Source of the DNA: Gemmatimonadales bacterium UBA4718 | Lineage (GTDB): Bacteria > Gemmatimonadota > Gemmatimonadetes > Gemmatimonadales > Gemmatimonadaceae | Assembly: GCA_002404375.1 (NCBI GenBank) | Contig: DHJO01000173.1 | Span: forward strand, 16,803-24,327 | DNA length: 7,525 bases | Direction of reading: 5' to 3' | Shown here: in pieces, positions 1-7,525 of the stretch | Position numbering within the stretch: the stretch's first letter is position 1 | Layout of the letters: every line of letters begins with the position of its first letter | Notes under the pieces: model-generated | Told to the model about the DNA's origin: nothing | What the model saw: only the letters and a program-made list of their open reading frames with translations | Databases searched by the model: none | Translations under genes and position numbers: made by a program

Positions 1-2
1 GC

Positions 3-983
3 GACGAGCACGTGTCGGTTGGCGCCATCTATGGAATTGCGGGTGTCTCCGCGTCGAGCAATGGCGAAGTCCTGGCCTCCGTTCGCGAATCCTTTTCGTC
101 GCCGCCGGAGATCTGGATCAGCAGCGCCGGAACGAGACGGCAGCTCACGCACGCCAACAACGGTGTTCTGTCCGCCGTAGGCCGAGGCGTAAGCGTGAAG
201 TGGAAGAGCGAGACCTTCAACGTGCAGGGCTTCCTCGTCTATCCGACCAACTTCGACGCGACAAAGAAGTATCCGATGATCGTCCAGGTGCACGGCGGAC
301 CGTCGTCTTCTTACAAGCCGTCGTTCTATGTGCCCGGCTCGTACGAGGCGCTGGAGTCCCAGTCCGGCTACTTCATCTTCCTTCCCAATCCCCGCGGCAG
401 TTACGGACAGGGAGAGGCGTTCACGCGCGCGAACGTAAAAGACTTCGGCAATGGCGATCTCAAGGACATCATGGCCGGCGTCGACGAAGTGTTGAGGAAA
501 TATCCCGTCGACGGAAATCGGATGGGAATCCGCGGCTGGAGTTACGGCGGCTTCATGACGATGTGGGCCGTGACGCAGACCAACCGCTTCAAGGCCGCCG
601 TCGCCGGCGCGGGCATCTCCAACTGGCTGAGCTACACTGGCGAGAACGGCATCAGCGAGTGGATGGTTCCGTTTTTCGGAGCGACCGCATACGAGAACAA
701 GCAAGTCTACGAGAAGAGCTCACCGATCAATTTCATCAACAACGCAAAGACGCCGACGCTGGTCGTGGTCGGTGAGCGCGACGCCGAGTGTCCCGCGCCG
801 CAGTCGTTCGAGTTCTGGCGCGGATTGCAGCACGCCGGCGTGGCGACGCAACTGATCGTCTATCCCGACGAGGGGCACTCGTTTGTGCAGCCCGAGCATA
901 TGCGGGACGTGCAGGAGAGAACTTTGAGGTGGATGGACTCTTACCTGAAAGCGATTCCGAGAGCGGCGGGGCCCGGGCGGTAG
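3..983 (+). CDS. S9 family (prolyl oligopeptidase-type) serine peptidase, C-terminal part, 5' truncated
   Basis: This is the end of a peptidase of the S9 family, alpha/beta-hydrolases that release dipeptides or cleave short peptides and often act in the periplasm or cytosol. The frame is open to the window edge, so the GTG at 12 is unlikely to be the true start; family members usually have 600-700 residues with an N-terminal beta-propeller, most of which lies outside. Counting from that GTG, the first 60 or so residues look like the last propeller strands (EIWISSAG, QLTHAN). The hydrolase domain then begins near VQVHGGPSSS. The nucleophile is Ser177 in GWSYGG, the acid is probably Asp257 in GERDAECP, and the base is His289 in DEGHSF. 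All three are present, so the visible part looks catalytically intact. The substrate cannot be told from the sequence; dipeptidyl-peptidase-like or acylaminoacyl-peptidase-like enzymes are both possible. The stop is TAG at 981-983, and the gene converges on gltD. Confidence 0.95.
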   Translation, partial: DEHVSVGAIYGIAGVSASSNGEVLASVRESFSSPPEIWISSAGTRRQLTHANNGVLSAVGRGVSVKWKSETFNVQGFLVYPTNFDATKKYPMIVQVHGGPSSSYKPSFYVPGSYEALESQSGYFIFLPNPRGSYGQGEAFTRANVKDFGNGDLKDIMAGVDEVLRKYPVDGNRMGIRGWSYGGFMTMWAVTQTNRFKAAVAGAGISNWLSYTGENGISEWMVPFFGATAYENKQVYEKSSPINFINNAKTPTLVVVGERDAECPAPQSFEFWRGLQHAGVATQLIVYPDEGHSFVQPEHMRDVQERTLRWMDSYLKAIPRAAGPGR

Positions 984-1072
984 CATCAGCTGTTGGCTAA
1001 TGATTTATTGAGTCCGGATCGCGCGCTTTCCTCGAGATCTTTCAGTAGTCCGTTGCACCCGACGCCTAAACT

Positions 1073-1130
1073 CCATACGCCGACGGAAAAGCTCCCAGCT
1101 CTTAAGCTGAGACGCTTGGAGCTCCCTGCT
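1073..1130 (-). repeat. Degenerate REP-like element, inverted relative to the copy at 7450-7499
   Basis: Positions 1073-1100, read on the minus strand, match 7472-7499 read on the plus strand at 23 of 28 positions, with an uninterrupted 14-base core, AGCTGGGAGCTTTT. On the minus strand the core is preceded by further self-complementary sequence: a CAGCT/AGCTG hairpin (1096-1100 with 1105-1109, 4-nt loop) and the 8-bp palindrome GGAGCTCC at 1118-1125, then GCAG at 1126-1129 where the right-hand copy has GTAG. It looks like a decayed member of the same family. Family membership is inferred from only two copies. Confidence 0.5.
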
Positions 1131-1151
1131 TCAGTTTTGTGGATCTCAGAG

Positions 1152-1177
1152 AGGCGATAGAACTCTACGTGTCGCCT
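1152..1177 (-). terminator. Weak hairpin just after gltD, possible transcription end
   Basis: Starting 8 bases after the gltD stop, AGGCGA (1152-1157) pairs with TCGCCT (1172-1177), and an inner TAG/CTA pairing can extend the stem with a bulge. No U-run follows on the minus strand, so this is not a classical intrinsic terminator. It may instead protect the mRNA 3' end, or may be chance. Confidence 0.25.
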
Positions 1178-1184
1178 TCAGACT

Positions 1185-2616
1185 CTAACTCGTCGCCGAC
1201 GTAGCTCGCAGCCAAGAGTCAATGCCATCAGCAGCGTCGCGACCTTCGCGGATGGCCCAGACAATTAGCGAGGCCCCGCGATGCGCGTCACCCGCGGCAA
1301 AGACTCCCGGCACGCTGGTGCGGTGCGACACATCAGTGGCGATGGCTCCCCGAGAATCCAGCTCGACCCCGAGATCCACCAGCAGCCGACTCCTAACGGG
1401 CCCCGTGAATCCCATAGCAAGCAGCACCAGATCCGCCTCCAGCTCAAACCCGCTCCCCGGCACCTGCACGTAGTCCGAGCGCCCGTCGGCGAAAACTTGT
1501 CGTTCCAAACGGACGGCATGAAGCCGCTGCACCCTGCCATTCTCACCCGAGAACGCAGTAGTGGCGACGCTCCAATCTCTTTCGGTGCCCTCCTCATGCG
1601 CGTGACTCGTACGAAGTTGCATGGGCCACAACGGCCACGGAGTGGTCGCCGCCCGATCACGCGGTGGCTGCGGAAGGAGCTCGAACTGCCTGACACTGCG
1701 CGCGCCCTGACGAACGCACGTGCCGGCGCAATCGGAGCCAGTGTCGCCGCCGCCGATGATCACCACGCGCCGATCGCTCGCGTCGATACCCATCTCGAAG
1801 AACGAATCACCCGCAAGACGCCGATTCTGCGACGTCAGGAAATCCATTGCGAGATAGACTCCCGCGAGCTCTCGACCAGGAACGTGTAGATCCCGCGCCA
1901 TGCCCGCGCCGGTAGCGACACAGACAGCATCGAACTCCGCGCGCAACTCGGCGACTGTGATCTGTTCACCGACGTCGACGCCGGCGCGGAACTGCACTCC
2001 TTCCGCCTCGAGCTGCGAAAGACGAAGATCGAGAACCGACTTCTCCAGCTTGAACTCGGGGATTCCGTAACGAAGCAGTCCGCCAACGCGTTCGTCCCTC
2101 TCGAAAACGACGACGGCATGTCCCGCTCGCCGTAGCTGCTGCGCGGCAGCGAGGCCGGCCGGCCCGGACCCGATCACAGCAACACTGAATCCCGTGCTTC
2201 TCCGCGGCGGCCGCGGCACTACCCACCCCTCGGCGAACCCACGATCCGCGATGGTCTGCTCGATGTGACGGATTGCGACCGGCTCGTTCACCAGACCGAG
2301 CACGCACGCCGACTCGCACGGGGCGGGGCAAAGGCGTCCGGTGAGCTCCGGAAAATTGTTCGTGGCGTGCAGCGACTCGAGCGCCTCGTGCCAGTCACCG
2401 CGCTGAACCAAACCGTTCCATTCGGGGATGACGTTTCGTACGGGACAACCGGTGTCGCCCTGACAGAACGGCACTCCGCAATCCATGCAGCGCGCCGCCT
2501 GAGTCTGGACGGCGGATTCGGGAGCAGGGCGATAGAACTCACCCCAATGGTGCACCCGCTCTTCGACCGCCTGGCGCTCGGGAGTCGCGCGCCGAAGCGT
2601 CAGGAATGCCTTGGGA

Positions 2617-2624
<8 letters not shown>
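1185..2624 (-). CDS. gltD: Glutamate synthase (NADPH) small subunit
   Basis: This subunit oxidises NADPH on FAD and feeds electrons to GltB in the cytosolic glutamate synthase complex, part of the GS-GOGAT ammonium assimilation pathway. The 479 residues match the usual length of about 470-490. The N-terminal iron-sulfur domain has two cysteine groups: Cys46, 49, 54 and 60 (in CMDCGVPFC and onward) and Cys99, 103 and 107 (in CPAPCESAC). The FAD-binding Rossmann motif GSGPAG lies at 152-157 and the NADPH-binding motif GGGDTG at 291-296. The C-terminal FAD signature [11 protein letters not shown] (440-450) is intact. The ATG start overlaps the gltB stop and there is no good Shine-Dalgarno sequence before it, so translation is probably coupled to gltB. 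The stop is TAG at 1187-1185. Related flavoproteins such as the dihydropyrimidine dehydrogenase N-terminal domain share this architecture, but the position behind gltB settles the identity. Confidence 0.98.
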
Positions 2625-7158
<4,534 letters not shown>

Positions 7159-7202
7159 CCCCTATCCCGGAGCGTTTGCTCCCATTGGTGCCGCTCGGAC
7201 AC
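7159..7202 (-). promoter_or_regulatory. gltB 5' leader with small hairpin near the start codon
   Basis: Between the upstream terminator and the gltB ATG are only 44 bases. They hold a hairpin, GGAGC (7169-7173) with GCTCC (7178-7182) and a 4-nt loop, ending 10 bases before the ATG. A GGGA sequence 7-10 bases and a G4 run 1-4 bases before the ATG are the only ribosome-site candidates. A seven-codon frame (MGANAPG, 7185-7162) stops three bases before gltB but has no clear ribosome site. I see no convincing -35/-10 pair that fits in this gap. Control of ribosome access by the hairpin is possible but unproven. Confidence 0.4.
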
Positions 7203-7236
7203 AAAAAAAAGGCCTCTACCGATTTGGAGAGGCCTT
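7203..7236 (-). terminator. Strong intrinsic terminator directed toward gltB
   Basis: On the minus strand AAGGCCTCT (7236-7228) pairs exactly with AGAGGCCTT (7217-7209) across a 10-nt loop, and the transcript then ends in eight U (7210-7203). The arrangement works only for minus-strand transcription. It therefore ends a transcript arriving from the right, either an upstream gene or small RNA, or it acts as an attenuator within the gltBD leader. It sits 44 bp before the gltB start codon. Confidence 0.9.
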
Positions 7237-7424
7237 CTGCGCGTTATTCCAGCAACCTGCTATGAATCCGTGTTGGTGCCCGCGCAGAATCTCCCCATCG
7301 CCTCGAGTCGAAGCGAGGCAGGATGAATGAGAATTCGGTAGTTCGCGGGCGATTGGTTCACGTGGCGGTTCTTGAAGATGTATTTGGCCTACAGCGCAAA
7401 GTAGGCGCGTTGAGGTCTCGACGC
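7203..7424 (-). ncRNA. Candidate structured RNA or gltBD leader ending in the intrinsic terminator
   Basis: Reading the minus strand from 7424 there is a series of hairpins: 7424-7407 (7-bp stem with one G-T pair, 4-nt loop), 7406-7387 (6-bp stem GCCTAC/GTAGGC, 8-nt loop), 7319-7300 (6-bp stem GCCTCG/CGAGGC, 8-nt loop), and a 9-bp pairing of 7289-7281 with 7243-7235. The last shares two bases with the terminator stem (7236-7209), so the two compete at their base. No convincing protein is encoded. I do not recognise tmRNA, SRP RNA, RNase P RNA, 6S RNA or a tRNA in it. The 5' end and promoter are not placed. It may be a small RNA, a leader with attenuation, or the 3' untranslated end of a gene lying beyond the window. 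Confidence 0.35.
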
Positions 7425-7449
7425 AAGAAAAATTCCATAGTCTTTTCCT

Positions 7450-7499
7450 GTAGAGCGGCTTCCAGCCGCTTAGCTGGGAGCTTTTTCGGTGGCGTTCGG
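7450..7499 (+). repeat. REP-like element: GTAG followed by hairpins
   Basis: The tetranucleotide GTAG (7450-7453) is followed directly by a perfect 7-bp hairpin, AGCGGCT-TCC-AGCCGCT (7454-7470), then a second short hairpin, AGCT-GGG-AGCT (7472-7482), running into five T (7482-7486). GTAG at the foot of a GC-rich palindrome is the known layout of REP sequences moved by RAYT (TnpA-REP) proteins. Positions 7472-7499 recur in inverted, degenerate form at 1073-1100. No RAYT gene lies in the window. The second hairpin plus T-run could also serve as a weak plus-strand terminator. Confidence 0.55.
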
Positions 7500-7525
7500 G
7501 ACCGTGCAAAACCGGTTTGTGTTAG

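Larger units (their letters stand above)
984..1184. other. Convergent intergenic gap between the peptidase gene and gltD
   Basis: This stretch of about 200 bp lies between two genes that point at each other. I found no open frame of interest and no RNA gene. It holds a degenerate REP-like element and one weak hairpin next to the gltD stop, listed separately. No strong intrinsic terminator with a U-run is visible for the peptidase gene. Confidence 0.7.

Noticed and set aside
200..775. 191-codon plus-strand frame overlapping the peptidase gene
   Set aside because: It is an Arg-rich shadow frame. The overlapping frame carries the intact serine peptidase triad.
984..1020. Possible intrinsic terminator after the peptidase gene (ATCA...TGAT, then an AT-rich tail)
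   Set aside because: The stem is only about four pairs with a large loop and no T-run follows, so it cannot be supported.
7260..7388. 42-codon minus-strand frame reading KYIFKNRHVNQSP at its start, possibly a gene remnant
   Set aside because: The residues look protein-like at first, but there is no start with a ribosome site, a TAG lies directly upstream, and I recognise no family. Hairpins in the same stretch explain it better as noncoding; a translated search of the stretch would decide.
7216..7509. 97-codon open frame on the minus strand upstream of gltB
   Set aside because: It runs through the REP-like hairpins and into the terminator stem. Its product is rich in Arg, Ser, His and Cys with no recognisable domain, unlike the neighbouring genes.

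Overview
The window comes from a GC-rich bacterial chromosome. Codon use, a large S9-family peptidase and a standard bacterial NADPH-type glutamate synthase would fit a soil or sediment lineage such as Acidobacteriota or Gemmatimonadota. That placement is a guess from general character; no marker gene here fixes it.

Layout. The left edge (3-983, + strand) holds the C-terminal half of an S9 prolyl-oligopeptidase-family serine peptidase with its full catalytic triad. A gap of about 200 bp (984-1184) separates it from a convergent minus-strand operon that fills most of the window. In transcription order this is gltB (7158-2617, glutamate synthase large subunit) then gltD (2624-1185, small subunit), with an 8-bp stop/start overlap. 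To the right of gltB (7159-7525) there is no convincing gene. That stretch holds a hairpin close to the gltB start, a strong intrinsic terminator pointing at gltB, several successive hairpins on the same strand, and a REP-like GTAG-plus-hairpin element.

Function. GltB and GltD form NADPH-dependent glutamate synthase (GOGAT), which turns glutamine and 2-oxoglutarate into two glutamates. GltD oxidises NADPH at an FAD site and passes electrons through iron-sulfur clusters to the FMN site of GltB, where ammonia released by GltB's N-terminal glutaminase domain is used. The peptidase is a separate transcription unit with no evident functional link.

The genes are ordinary, and I see no new multi-gene system. 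Three non-gene signals deserve attention: (1) a perfect inverted repeat with 16-bp arms and a 3-nt loop inside the gltB reading frame, so that both DNA strands encode nearly the same 11-residue peptide; (2) a structured region ending in an intrinsic terminator only 44 bp before the gltB start, which could be an unannotated small RNA or an attenuating leader; (3) a pair of related REP-like elements in opposite orientation on either side of the gltBD operon.
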